From Vagococcus fluvialis bH819 (GTDB taxonomy: Bacteria > Bacillota > Bacilli > Lactobacillales > Vagococcaceae), in contig NZ_FWFD01000007.1 in assembly GCF_900163795.1 (NCBI RefSeq), positions 1 through 64,000 of the forward strand: DNA of 64,000 bases. The letters run 5' to 3'. Positions 26,738-34,319 of the stretch are shown here, in pieces. A program made the translations under genes and the position numbers. Position 1 is the stretch's first letter, and each line of letters opens with the position of its first letter. Under the pieces are notes generated by a model that saw only the letters and a program-made list of their open reading frames with translations, was not told the origin of the DNA and searched no databases.

Positions 26738-27946
26738 ATGGTAAAAGTGGAGTTCAAAAAATTTATCCAACCAATCGTCATTGGGGTGGTGTGTTTGATT
26801 AGTTTCGTTTCCTATCAATATAATATTAATTTTATTTATACTTTTTGGCCAAATGGTGGTATCACAGAATTTTATAATTTTTCTCATGAGTGGCATGACA
26901 GATTTGGAATCTCAATGTCAGATGGTGATTTTGAAGTCGTGGCAAATGAACATCGGGAACGTGTAAAAAAAGTTGATAGTATCATTAAGGAAAGTGAATT
27001 TGGGAAAGAACGAGGAATCAACACCTATAAAGAGTTTAAAACGTATGAAAGTGAATTGCCAGAAGGTTCTGTTTTGGAATTACCTAAATTGGATCAGGAA
27101 GAACGTCAAGAGCTAAGAGAATTTATTCAACCTAATGAAAAAGCATTTTCTCAAATAGAAACTTATGAATCAATTATAAAAAATAAACAATCTTTTTCCT
27201 CCCCAGAAGCTTTTGTTAAAGGGAGAGAGATAAATCAAAAAGAACAAGAACAATTAACTAAAGTGTTGTTTCAAAATGAGAGTTGGCGAAATATATTACC
27301 GATGTATTTATCTGACGAATTAGTGGCTATTATTTCGAATATGTTAATAACGATTTTAATTGCTCTAGGACTTTTGTTACCTTCCGTTTTTGTGAGAGAT
27401 ACTATGCTAAAAATTAAAGCGACTCAGTGGAGTAGTAAACGAGGACGCAAAATTGTTAAAAGTCAGTACATATCGACTCAGTTGTGGAGTTTACTGACGA
27501 TTACAGTGATGTTAGGTATCTTTTTATATCCATTAAAAAACACCGAATTTACTCGCTACTTCTCTAGTGGATTGAATTCATTTTTAGGTGAAAGCTGGTT
27601 TCAAGGTAGAAACTATTCATTTTTAGACATCACTTTTGGAAGTTGGTTGTGTCTAGTCATCTTATTAGTGTATTTAGTGGGGATGAGTTTTAGCCATATC
27701 TTATTTTTTATCGGTCAAACAAGCCGCAATTATTTAAACATGTTAATGAAAGTTATTCCTATGTTAACAGTATTCATTATGTTAAGTTCTTTAATATTTA
27801 ACCATGCCTTTTACTTGGAAAATAAAATATATCAATGGACAGGGATTGTTAATAGTGAACTTTACGTGAGTCTATTATTGCTTGTTGTGAGTGTTGGAAT
27901 AGGAATTACGCCGATATTTATGAGTAAGAAGAGGGAACTGATATAA
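26738..27946 (+). CDS. ABC transporter permease-like membrane protein 2
   Basis: 402 residues with the same plan as its upstream neighbour: an N-terminal helix, about 160 polar extracellular residues, then five or six helices. The two probably form a heterodimeric channel with the ATPase. Its start overlaps the AAGGAGG-containing end of permease 1. Confidence 0.78.
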   Translation: MVKVEFKKFIQPIVIGVVCLISFVSYQYNINFIYTFWPNGGITEFYNFSHEWHDRFGISMSDGDFEVVANEHRERVKKVDSIIKESEFGKERGINTYKEFKTYESELPEGSVLELPKLDQEERQELREFIQPNEKAFSQIETYESIIKNKQSFSSPEAFVKGREINQKEQEQLTKVLFQNESWRNILPMYLSDELVAIISNMLITILIALGLLLPSVFVRDTMLKIKATQWSSKRGRKIVKSQYISTQLWSLLTITVMLGIFLYPLKNTEFTRYFSSGLNSFLGESWFQGRNYSFLDITFGSWLCLVILLVYLVGMSFSHILFFIGQTSRNYLNMLMKVIPMLTVFIMLSSLIFNHAFYLENKIYQWTGIVNSELYVSLLLLVVSVGIGITPIFMSKKRELI

Positions 27947-27980
27947 ATCCTATGACTTAATTTTTCGAGGAGGAGTAATT

Positions 27981-29444
27981 ATGAATCTATCAGTGACTAT
28001 GAAAAAGTATCAGGCAGTAGGTATCGTTATTATGGTTAGCTTTATTTTAGTTTTACCTCAGTTAATACTTAAGAATATGATCATAGGTTCAGATGTTCTA
28101 TTTCACTTTAATCGTCTATATGATACGTCTCAGCAAATCAAGGGAGGGAACTTTCAATCATTCATTTCAATGTATGGCTATCAACAATCAGGACGTGTGG
28201 TAACGCCTATTTATGCCCAAATACTATCGTACGTATTGGGTGCATTACTTTTGATTTGCGGTAATTGGTTTGTTTTTCAAGTGGTTAGTAATTTTTGTCT
28301 TTTTTTACTATCGGGAATATCGATGTATGCTCTTTTGAAAAAAATGAAAATCAAACAAAGAACGAGTGTGGAGCTGAGTTTATTTTTCATGACAACCTAT
28401 TCAATATCTTACTGGGTTATTAGACAAGGTTTTTCTAGTTGGGCAGGAGCATTATTACCATTATGTTTACTACCAGTTGTGGACATGATCAAAGAAAATA
28501 AATATCAACCGATTAGAGTGGCACTATCACTAACTGTGATGTTTCAAACACATTTTCTGACGAGCCTCTTTGTTTTGGTTTTCTATAGTATAGCTTTTAT
28601 GTATCAGTTATTTAAGAATAGTCATAAACTAAAATTGATACGCGGACTAGTTATTTCAGTGGTTATTTTTTTCTTGTTAACAAGTAACATCTGGTATGCT
28701 TTATGGTGGCTCTATGGCAACAATAGAATTCTTCCGCCATTTCAAAATACCGCAATGTTTGAACAAACGATAACAAAAGCAAGTTGGTATCGGTTAATCA
28801 ATCCTTTTATACTGCCATTAATGATCCTCTTCTTATTGTTTACCCTCATTACGCGATTTCGTGAAATGTCAGATTTAAACAAATATTTTTCTTTACTATC
28901 TTTGTTCTTCTTTTTTCTATCTTCCAATTTTGTACCGTGGCGCTTTTTTTCAGGATTAGACATATCTTTGATTAAAGTCATTCAATTTCCATTTCGTTTT
29001 TTCATTCCTGGAACGGTATGTTTAATCTGCAGTGTTGGATTAACTCTGTCAGAAAATTTATATAGAGTGAAAGTTAAAAAGTTCTCAATTTTGGTAGTAG
29101 CATGTATTATTCATAGTTTATTTTTATATGGCGATGCGTTGAAGGAGTGGGATAACTCAAAATTATTCATTCAATCAGGAAGTCATGTTGTGATTCATTC
29201 GGATGATGTTGATGAAGTAAAACAATCTTTTTATCAGAAAGACTTAAATAAATCTTTGGCACTCGTTGAAAAATCAACACCAGATTATTTGCCAGTATAC
29301 AAGGATTCTGAGAAAAATCATCAATTAGTTGTGGAGTGGCAAGGAAAAGAAAATGAAGAAGTCATTGTTCCAGTCATTAAGTATGCTCGAACAATAATAA
29401 TTTATAATAATCACAAACAAAAAAGCAACCAGCCTAAATGCTGA
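27981..29444 (+). CDS. Multi-spanning membrane protein, GT-C or PTPS-related-like
   Basis: 487 residues with about ten membrane helices in the first 370 residues, then a shorter polar end. The N-terminal GSDVLFHFNRLYDTSQQIKGG resembles integral membrane glycosyltransferase-like proteins (YfhO or PTPS-related type). GAGGAGG lies 6 bases before the start. The last codons and stop fall inside the terminator of a leftward small-RNA gene (29419-29450), so the C-terminus (HKQKSNQPKC) may be new sequence gained when that element arrived. Confidence 0.75.
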   Translation: MNLSVTMKKYQAVGIVIMVSFILVLPQLILKNMIIGSDVLFHFNRLYDTSQQIKGGNFQSFISMYGYQQSGRVVTPIYAQILSYVLGALLLICGNWFVFQVVSNFCLFLLSGISMYALLKKMKIKQRTSVELSLFFMTTYSISYWVIRQGFSSWAGALLPLCLLPVVDMIKENKYQPIRVALSLTVMFQTHFLTSLFVLVFYSIAFMYQLFKNSHKLKLIRGLVISVVIFFLLTSNIWYALWWLYGNNRILPPFQNTAMFEQTITKASWYRLINPFILPLMILFLLFTLITRFREMSDLNKYFSLLSLFFFFLSSNFVPWRFFSGLDISLIKVIQFPFRFFIPGTVCLICSVGLTLSENLYRVKVKKFSILVVACIIHSLFLYGDALKEWDNSKLFIQSGSHVVIHSDDVDEVKQSFYQKDLNKSLALVEKSTPDYLPVYKDSEKNHQLVVEWQGKENEEVIVPVIKYARTIIIYNNHKQKSNQPKC

Positions 29445-29527
29445 TTGCTTAAAAAGGAGTTGTTTATTTACTTTGGAGGAGTAAATAAAATGAAAAAGTT
29501 TGTTAGGGTTGTTTTGTTGGTATACAT
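29419..29527 (-). ncRNA. Small RNA copy 1 with anti-Shine-Dalgarno loop
   Basis: On the minus strand a conserved block CCAACAAAACAACCCTAACA is followed by an 8-bp hairpin (stem arms 29487-29480 and 29472-29465) whose 7-base loop reads CCUCCAA. Then comes CAACUCCUUUUUA, and an intrinsic terminator (29450-29419) ends in six Us. Length is about 109 nt. The loop and the CUCCU stretch could pair with ribosome binding sites. Two related copies lie at 30469 and 30676. Confidence 0.65.
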
Positions 29528-29699
29528 ATATAATAACGTGTAGATGTGTTGAAAGTATGATGGAATTGTTCTAAATTATGAATATTTTATAAAGTAATTA
29601 TTAAGAATAACTAACGTGACAAGTTTGTAAGTTTTATCCATTTTTACTGTAAGTTCTTTTTGATAAACTTGAAATATAATTAATCGAGGAGAGATGAAA

Positions 29700-30095
29700 A
29701 TGAAAAAAATAATACCTATTATTTTACTTGTAGTCGCAATTTTTATCGGTTTTAAAGGCTATCAATACTATAATGATACATATAAGGCAACAACGGCCTA
29801 TGCAGTAGTGCCTCAAACTGTTCCAGAGAAAAAAGAAGCACGAGATGCAACTGATGACAAAATTACAGATAGTGATGGTTCAGTTAATTATTCGTATGAC
29901 TATTCATTTAACTTTATTAAAAAGAACGGAAAAAAACAGACACAAGAATTTAGTTTAACAGGATCAAAAGTTACTCCTTATGAACCTGGTACAATTGTAA
30001 CTGCTGAAATATCAAATAAACGAGTTGTAAAAGGGCCAAACGTTGTGAGTGAGGACCAAGTACCACAAGAAATATTAAAAGAACTAAAAAAATAA
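29700..30095 (+). CDS. YxeA family secreted or membrane-anchored protein
   Basis: 131 residues: an N-terminal helix (KIIPIILLVVAIFIGFKGY) that can act as signal anchor, then a YxeA-type small beta domain (VNYSYDYSFNFIKKNGKKQTQEFSL ... GTIVTAEISNKRVV). ATG 29700 lies 8 bases after GAGGAG; ATG 29694 is too close to it. A TATAAT at 29675-29680 may be its -10. Function is unknown. It is monocistronic with its own terminator. Confidence 0.8.
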   Translation: MKKIIPIILLVVAIFIGFKGYQYYNDTYKATTAYAVVPQTVPEKKEARDATDDKITDSDGSVNYSYDYSFNFIKKNGKKQTQEFSLTGSKVTPYEPGTIVTAEISNKRVVKGPNVVSEDQVPQEILKELKK

Positions 30096-30098
30096 GAG

Positions 30099-30157
30099 AC
30101 GCCTTTTAAAGTTTAAACTAGAAAAATTCTAGTTTACTTTTAAAAGGCGTTTTTTTG
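30099..30157 (+). terminator. Long intrinsic terminator after the YxeA gene
   Basis: ACGCCTTTTAAAGT and AAACTAGAA pair with TTCTAGTTT and ACTTTTAAAAGGCGT, followed by seven Ts. Confidence 0.93.
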
Positions 30158-30213
30158 TTAAATCTTAGTTTATGAATAAGACGTCAATCCTATATACAAT
30201 TTAATTAATTGGA

Positions 30214-30420
30214 TTAAGAATTAAAACCGAAAAATATGACAAAAAATAAACCATATATACCGAGTGAAAGTGTCATTAAACTGAGTAAACATAAAAATAT
30301 TTTAAGTGTTTTACTACTCTGTTTTAATTTAAAAAGACTAATAATAAAGATTATACCAGCTAAAATGATAAGTAAAAATATCAAAATAAATAATAATCTA
30401 TCTTTCAACAAATAAAGCAT
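30214..30420 (-). CDS. Small two-helix membrane protein
   Basis: 68 residues with two strongly hydrophobic segments (about 8-30 and 42-66) joined by a basic loop (KLKQSSKTLK). AAAGGA lies about 9 bases before the ATG on the minus strand. It is unrecognised and placed between sRNA copies 1 and 2. Size and form fit immunity-like or regulatory small membrane proteins. Confidence 0.55.
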   Translation of the reverse strand: MLYLLKDRLLFILIFLLIILAGIIFIISLFKLKQSSKTLKIFLCLLSLMTLSLGIYGLFFVIFFGFNS

Positions 30421-30468
30421 CGCAATCAGTCCTTTTTTATTAAGTATACAATAAAAGGAATAACGTGT

Positions 30469-30577
30469 AAAAAAGCAACTAGTGACTAGTCTAGTTGCTT
30501 AAAAAGGGTTTTATTATTTACTCTGGAGAAGTAAACAATATGAAAATTTGTTAAGGTTGTTTTGTTGGTACATCTAT
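30469..30577 (-). ncRNA. Small RNA copy 2, divergent
   Basis: Related to copies 1 and 3 through the ACCAACAAAACAACC block, a 6-bp hairpin (30535-30530 with 30522-30517) whose loop reads UCUCCAG, and a terminator (30500-30469) ending in six Us. Sequence has diverged, yet the hairpin, CUCC loop and terminator are kept. The overlapping plus-strand mini-reading frame of the other copies is broken after three codons here, which argues that the RNA is what is selected. Confidence 0.6.
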
Positions 30578-30675
30578 ATGATATCGATTGAATGTGTTGA
30601 TAATGTGTGCAACAATTTAGTCGAATAAAAAGCAGGCTCTTTAACCTGGCTCTATTAAAAAATATTTGTATAAAT

Positions 30676-30786
30676 AAAAAAGAGGCTGACATTTTTGTCA
30701 GCCTCTAAAAAGGAGTTGTTTTATTTACTTTGGAGGAGTAAATAAAATGAAAAAGTTTGTTAGGGTTGTTTTGTTGGTATACATGT
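30676..30786 (-). ncRNA. Small RNA copy 3 with anti-Shine-Dalgarno loop
   Basis: Nearly identical to copy 1 in the transcribed block: 8-bp hairpin (30744-30737 with 30729-30722), loop CCUCCAA, then AACUCCUUUUUA. Its terminator is unrelated in sequence to the other two (GAGGCTGAC/GTCAGCCTC, 30682-30705, then six Us). The upstream conserved TTTCAACACAT block and TATTATA are shared with copy 1. Confidence 0.65.
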
Positions 30787-30976
30787 ATAATAGCGAATAA
30801 ATGTGTTGAAAATATGACGAAATTGTTCTAAAATAAGAATTTTTTTTTAAGAAATTGTTAAGTCAGAAAAACGACCAATTACGGGTCAAAGGAAATGATG
30901 TGTTGAAAGGATTGGATTCAATGCTGAATACAGGTACAGGTGGTATAAAGCAAGAATCCATCATATAAATAATGTA
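30787..30976. other. Gap between sRNA copy 3 and the prenyltransferase gene
   Basis: The first 60 bases are the conserved upstream (promoter) block of sRNA copy 3. The rest is AT-rich, with no reading frame carrying a ribosome binding site and no clear terminator. I see no other feature. Confidence 0.4.
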
Positions 30977-31879
30977 TTAAAACCAAATCCCAATAAAGAA
31001 TAGAACAACTTCGAAAGAAACGATCATAGCTAAATTCTTAATTGCTAAGGGAAATGTTTTGGTTTTGATTTGTTCTTGACTATATAGTTTAGTATTCTTC
31101 CAAATTTTCGGAAAGATTCCCCAAATTAAAATAAGAGTCAAAGGAACAATTTTGAAGATGACTGATAAGGTGACAGCTATAAAAGTTGCAATGACTAACA
31201 GTTGAAAAAGTCTAACTGCTTTTTTATTTCCAATATAATAAACAAGTGTATGACGATTGTTCAATGTATCTTCTTCTAAGTCACAAGTGTTGTTAGCCAA
31301 CATCAAATTAGCAATCGAAAATGCAGCGGGTAGTGACATCAAACCTACACGAGAAACTAAGCTCCAATCAAAAGGAACTAAATCGTAGATATTTAAATAA
31401 ACACAAATTAGAGGAATAATAATCCCCATAGTTAACCCAGATGTAACTTCACCAACTGGTAGACTAGAAAGTGGTTTAGGTCCAGCAGAGTAGAAAATTC
31501 CCATAGCGTAACTAAACATACCTAACCATAAAATAATCCAACTTGTTTGAGAAGCTAGATAAATGCCCATTAGTGCAGAAAGAATAATAAAGGTCCACAT
31601 AATATTACGGACAAGGCTTAAAGAAAGGTGTTCCCGTCCAATAATATTGGTTTCATCCTTATAATCATGAACATCTGTTGCATTATGATAATCCATATAA
31701 TTATCCATAATATCCACAGCCATATTAAAAAGGACCATGGAAATAAAAAAGATAAGCATATTGCCCCAATAAATTTGTTTAAAATGATACCATGAATAGA
31801 GAAATCCCATTAAAAAGGGAAATATACTCGCTGTTTTAGCTTTTAATTCTACTAACTCAGCAAAAACTTTAAAACTCAT
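30977..31879 (-). CDS. menA: UbiA-type 1,4-dihydroxy-2-naphthoate prenyltransferase (MenA/DmkA-like)
   Basis: Membrane prenyltransferase of 300 residues with about eight helices. The first prenyl-diphosphate motif is NMAVDIMDNYMDY (NxxxDxxxD); the second is NTCDLEEDTLNNRHT (DxxxD type). It attaches a polyprenyl tail to dihydroxynaphthoate, giving demethylmenaquinone. No ubiE/menG methyltransferase is nearby, which fits DMK producers such as enterococci. It is divergent from the polyprenyl synthase that would supply its tail, and together they can feed electrons to CydAB or to extracellular acceptors. Confidence 0.88.
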   Translation of the reverse strand: MSFKVFAELVELKAKTASIFPFLMGFLYSWYHFKQIYWGNMLIFFISMVLFNMAVDIMDNYMDYHNATDVHDYKDETNIIGREHLSLSLVRNIMWTFIILSALMGIYLASQTSWIILWLGMFSYAMGIFYSAGPKPLSSLPVGEVTSGLTMGIIIPLICVYLNIYDLVPFDWSLVSRVGLMSLPAAFSIANLMLANNTCDLEEDTLNNRHTLVYYIGNKKAVRLFQLLVIATFIAVTLSVIFKIVPLTLILIWGIFPKIWKNTKLYSQEQIKTKTFPLAIKNLAMIVSFEVVLFFIGIWF

Positions 31880-32013
31880 TGATTAAAACATCCCTTCACT
31901 TTTCGTTCAGTGTTTATTATACTGTTATAGTAGAATTTTTCAATTATTTAAAATTGACACAGTTGTTTTAATGCGCTAAATTGAAACTATGATTATTTTG
32001 TAGGAGGCCAATA

Positions 32014-32997
32014 ATGGCAGTACATCCACTATGGGAAAAATATCCCGATATAGAGAAAGATTTAATAGAAACAAAAAAAGTTATGGAAAAGTCTGTGAAA
32101 ATCAGAAATAAAGATATTACGCATGCTTTGCAAATGTTCTTTGAAGCAGGTGGCAAATTGTTGCGCCCAGCTTATTTCTTACTGTTTTCAAAATTTGGAG
32201 ATGCAGATATGCCTGAAAAAAAAGCACACCGAGTGGCAGCCTCATTAGAAATCTTACATGTGGCGACTTTAGTTCATGATGATATAATTGATGATTCACC
32301 TATTCGCAGAGCGCTACCATCAATTCAAGCAACGTATGGGCAAGATATAGCTGTTTATACAGGAGACTTTTTATTCACCGTCTATTTTCATTTGTTAGCT
32401 ACATCAACGAGAAGTTTTAGAACGATTGAAATGAATGCAAATAGTATGAAACGAATCTTAGTAGGTGAATTAGATCAGATGAATCTGAGATATAATACTA
32501 ATATTACAGTAAAACAGTATTTTCAGCATATTAAAGGAAAAACAGCTCAGTTATTTGAATTTGCCTGTTTTGAGGGCGCTCATTTTTCAGACAGCTCAAA
32601 AATGATTCAATTAACAGCCAAAAGAATCGGTTATAATATAGGAATGGCTTTTCAAATTATGGATGATATTTTAGATTATAAAGCGTCTGAAAGTGATATG
32701 CAAAAGCCTGTATTTGAAGATTTGAAAAATGGTTATTACACATTACCATTGATTTTGGCTATGGAAAAACATCAAGATGAATTTGCCCCTTATTTAGAAA
32801 AAAGAACGGATTTATCTGACGCAGAACTACAAGAAGTCCGTGATTTGATTGCTAAATACGAAGGTATCGAAAAAGCTGAAGCCATCGCAGAACGATTTAC
32901 AGATCGTGCTTTAGCTGGTATAAAAAAACTACCAGATCGTCAAGAAAAAGATATTTTATATGATGTAACAGCCACATTATTGAAAAGAAATAATTAA
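32014..32997 (+). CDS. Trans-polyprenyl diphosphate synthase (heptaprenyl/DMK tail type)
   Basis: Soluble all-trans prenyltransferase of 327 residues. The first Asp-rich motif is LVHDDIIDDSPIRR and the second FQIMDDILDY; GGKLLRPAYF is the usual IPP-binding region. It elongates isoprenoid chains for the quinone tail. TAGGAGG lies 7 bases before the ATG. It is divergent from menA across 134 bases that must hold both promoters. Confidence 0.92.
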   Translation: MAVHPLWEKYPDIEKDLIETKKVMEKSVKIRNKDITHALQMFFEAGGKLLRPAYFLLFSKFGDADMPEKKAHRVAASLEILHVATLVHDDIIDDSPIRRALPSIQATYGQDIAVYTGDFLFTVYFHLLATSTRSFRTIEMNANSMKRILVGELDQMNLRYNTNITVKQYFQHIKGKTAQLFEFACFEGAHFSDSSKMIQLTAKRIGYNIGMAFQIMDDILDYKASESDMQKPVFEDLKNGYYTLPLILAMEKHQDEFAPYLEKRTDLSDAELQEVRDLIAKYEGIEKAEAIAERFTDRALAGIKKLPDRQEKDILYDVTATLLKRNN

Positions 32998-33010
32998 AAT
33001 AGCGTGGTGA

Positions 33011-33108
33011 AAACGGCGTTTAGCTCCAAGCAACTGGAGGAAATTAAAAATAATTCAGGGGTTTGGAATTAATTTTAATTTTTGAAGTTGTCGTAGGAGC
33101 TGCCGTTT
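33011..33108 (+). repeat. Structured repeat copy A
   Basis: A long imperfect palindrome. AAACGGC (33011-33017) pairs with GCCGTTT (33102-33108), GCTCC with GGAGC, and CAACT with AGTTG. The apical stem is about 16 bp with one A-A mismatch 6 bp below the loop. Constant parts GCTCCAAGCAACTGGAGGAAA-like and GAAGTTGYCGNNGGMGC recur in copies B, C and D; the apical stem differs in every copy but stays self-complementary. Confidence 0.75.
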
Positions 33109-33127
33109 GAACCCGAACTAATAGAGT

Positions 33128-33235
33128 GGATAAAAAATCGTTTTGCTCCAAGTAACTGGAGGAAACAGCAAACAATCCATGGTTTTAGGATTGATTGCTG
33201 TTTGTGAAGTTACCGAAGGCGCAGATTTTTTATCC
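33128..33235 (+). repeat. Structured repeat copy B
   Basis: The outer stem is GGATAAAAAATC/GATTTTTTATCC, then the constant blocks TGCTCCAAGTAACTGGAGG and GAAGTTACCGAAGGCGCA. The apical stem AAACAGCAA-A-CAATCC pairs with GGATTG-A-TTGCTGTTT and has an A-A mismatch at the same position as copies A and C. It is 19 bp downstream of copy A, so the two form a tandem pair. Confidence 0.75.
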
Positions 33236-33246
33236 CGGACTAAAAC

Positions 33247-33271
33247 AGAGAGGATATTACTCTCTTTTTTT
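33247..33271 (+). terminator. Intrinsic terminator
   Basis: AGAGAG pairs with CTCTCT around a 7-base loop, followed by a T run. It ends transcription that passes through the repeat pair. Confidence 0.7.
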
Positions 33272-33293
33272 CTATTTAAAAGGAGATTGTAAA

Positions 33294-33686
33294 ATGAAAA
33301 AGGCTAAGATTTTTTTGGTAATTATGTTGCTCCTTGTTTTATCTAGTTGTGGAATGAGTAAGGAGAAGCAAGGTAAAGAAATTCTTAATGCAAGTTTTGA
33401 TTATGCCAATGAGCGTTATGATGAAAAAAATATGTTTACTAAGAAGAATACAAATGGGTATGTGTATCAAGATGAGGACTATTATTATGTTCAGTTAATT
33501 AATCAACAAGAGGAAGAAGATTCGTACGGCAAGAAAGCAATGTTTGTGATTCATGATTTTTACCGTATAAAAAAACATGACAAGTTCTCGATATCTAAAG
33601 AAGATTTTGAAGTGTACAACAATCGAGACGAAGTGGAAAGTAAACCATTTATCTATGATGAAGAAAATATAATTATTGAAGAATAA
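33294..33686 (+). CDS. Small lipoprotein
   Basis: 130 residues. The signal peptide has basic start MKKAK, hydrophobic core and lipobox LSSC, so Cys19 or close to it is the predicted lipidation site. The mature part is polar, with many Lys, Glu and Tyr residues. ATG 33294 has AAAGGAG about 8 bases upstream; the longer reading frame starts within repeat B and is rejected. No family is recognised. It stands alone between the repeats and the immunity gene. Confidence 0.8.
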   Translation: MKKAKIFLVIMLLLVLSSCGMSKEKQGKEILNASFDYANERYDEKNMFTKKNTNGYVYQDEDYYYVQLINQQEEEDSYGKKAMFVIHDFYRIKKHDKFSISKEDFEVYNNRDEVESKPFIYDEENIIIEE

Positions 33687-33765
33687 CACCTTTAAAGACT
33701 ATATGAAAAGTGGTATGATATTTTCATGAAATAAAAATACATAAAACTAAAAGAAGGTCTTTAAA

Positions 33766-34086
33766 ATGACAAAGAGAAGTGTCGAAGAAGTTGAAGCAGC
33801 TGTTTTAAGAAAAGTGTATGATTTGATTTTGAATCCAGAAACAACAGAAGAAGAAAGAGTATTACTTGTTTTATTTAAAGAGGCTGCAACAAAAAATAAG
33901 GACATGGAAAAACCAATTATGGATCTTTCGAAGGATTTAAGTCGTTTAGCCATAAAAAAATACAAAGAAAAAACTACCCTCAGTTCAGAAGTAGGCGAGT
34001 TATATAAAGAAATTTCAGACACAGGACTACTTAAAAAGAATTTAGGTTATGGAATCATAGCAACTAGCCAAATGTTTAAATTTTAA
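33766..34086 (+). CDS. Enterocin A-type bacteriocin immunity protein
   Basis: 106 residues, soluble and helical. VYDLILNPETTEEERVLLVLFKEAATKNKDMEKPI and SSEVGELYKEISDTGLLKKNLG are typical of the EntA_Immun family, which protects against class IIa (pediocin-like) bacteriocins by binding the mannose PTS receptor. No YGNGV precursor or bacteriocin exporter is adjacent, so it looks like an orphan immunity gene. AAGAAGG lies about 8 bases before the ATG. Confidence 0.82.
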   Translation: MTKRSVEEVEAAVLRKVYDLILNPETTEEERVLLVLFKEAATKNKDMEKPIMDLSKDLSRLAIKKYKEKTTLSSEVGELYKEISDTGLLKKNLGYGIIATSQMFKF

Positions 34087-34147
34087 AATAGAGAGCTGAA
34101 ACTGGCGGTTAGCCCCATACCAAATGTAAATAACCTATCTCATAATG

Positions 34148-34198
34148 AAAAACTACTATGAATCCCTTGTGTATGAAGGAGTTATAGTAGTCTTTTTA
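34148..34198 (+). terminator. Intrinsic terminator
   Basis: AAAACTACTAT plus CCCTT pairs with AAGGA plus ATAGTAGT with a few mismatches, followed by five Ts. It probably serves the immunity gene. Confidence 0.75.
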
Positions 34199-34319
34199 TC
34201 TTAAAAATATATCTAACTAATATGAAATAAACAAATAAAAACATACCTGTTCATTTTTCGAAAGTGTTTCTTTCTTAAGTCTTATATAATGAATTCAAAT
34301 AGGAAATGGAGGAAAGAGT

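Noticed and set aside
29490-29543. Plus-strand mini-frame MKKFVRVVLLVYIYNNV with GGAGG upstream, repeated at 30747-30800
   Set aside because: It overlaps the leftward sRNA units; the GGAGG is the complement of their anti-Shine-Dalgarno loop, no plus-strand promoter is seen, and the frame is broken in copy 2 while the RNA structure is kept. Not excluded, but the RNA reading is better supported.
34095-34130. Further copy of the structured repeat (GGCGGTTAGCCCC-like sequence)
   Set aside because: Only the left part is vaguely similar; no right block or apical stem follows.
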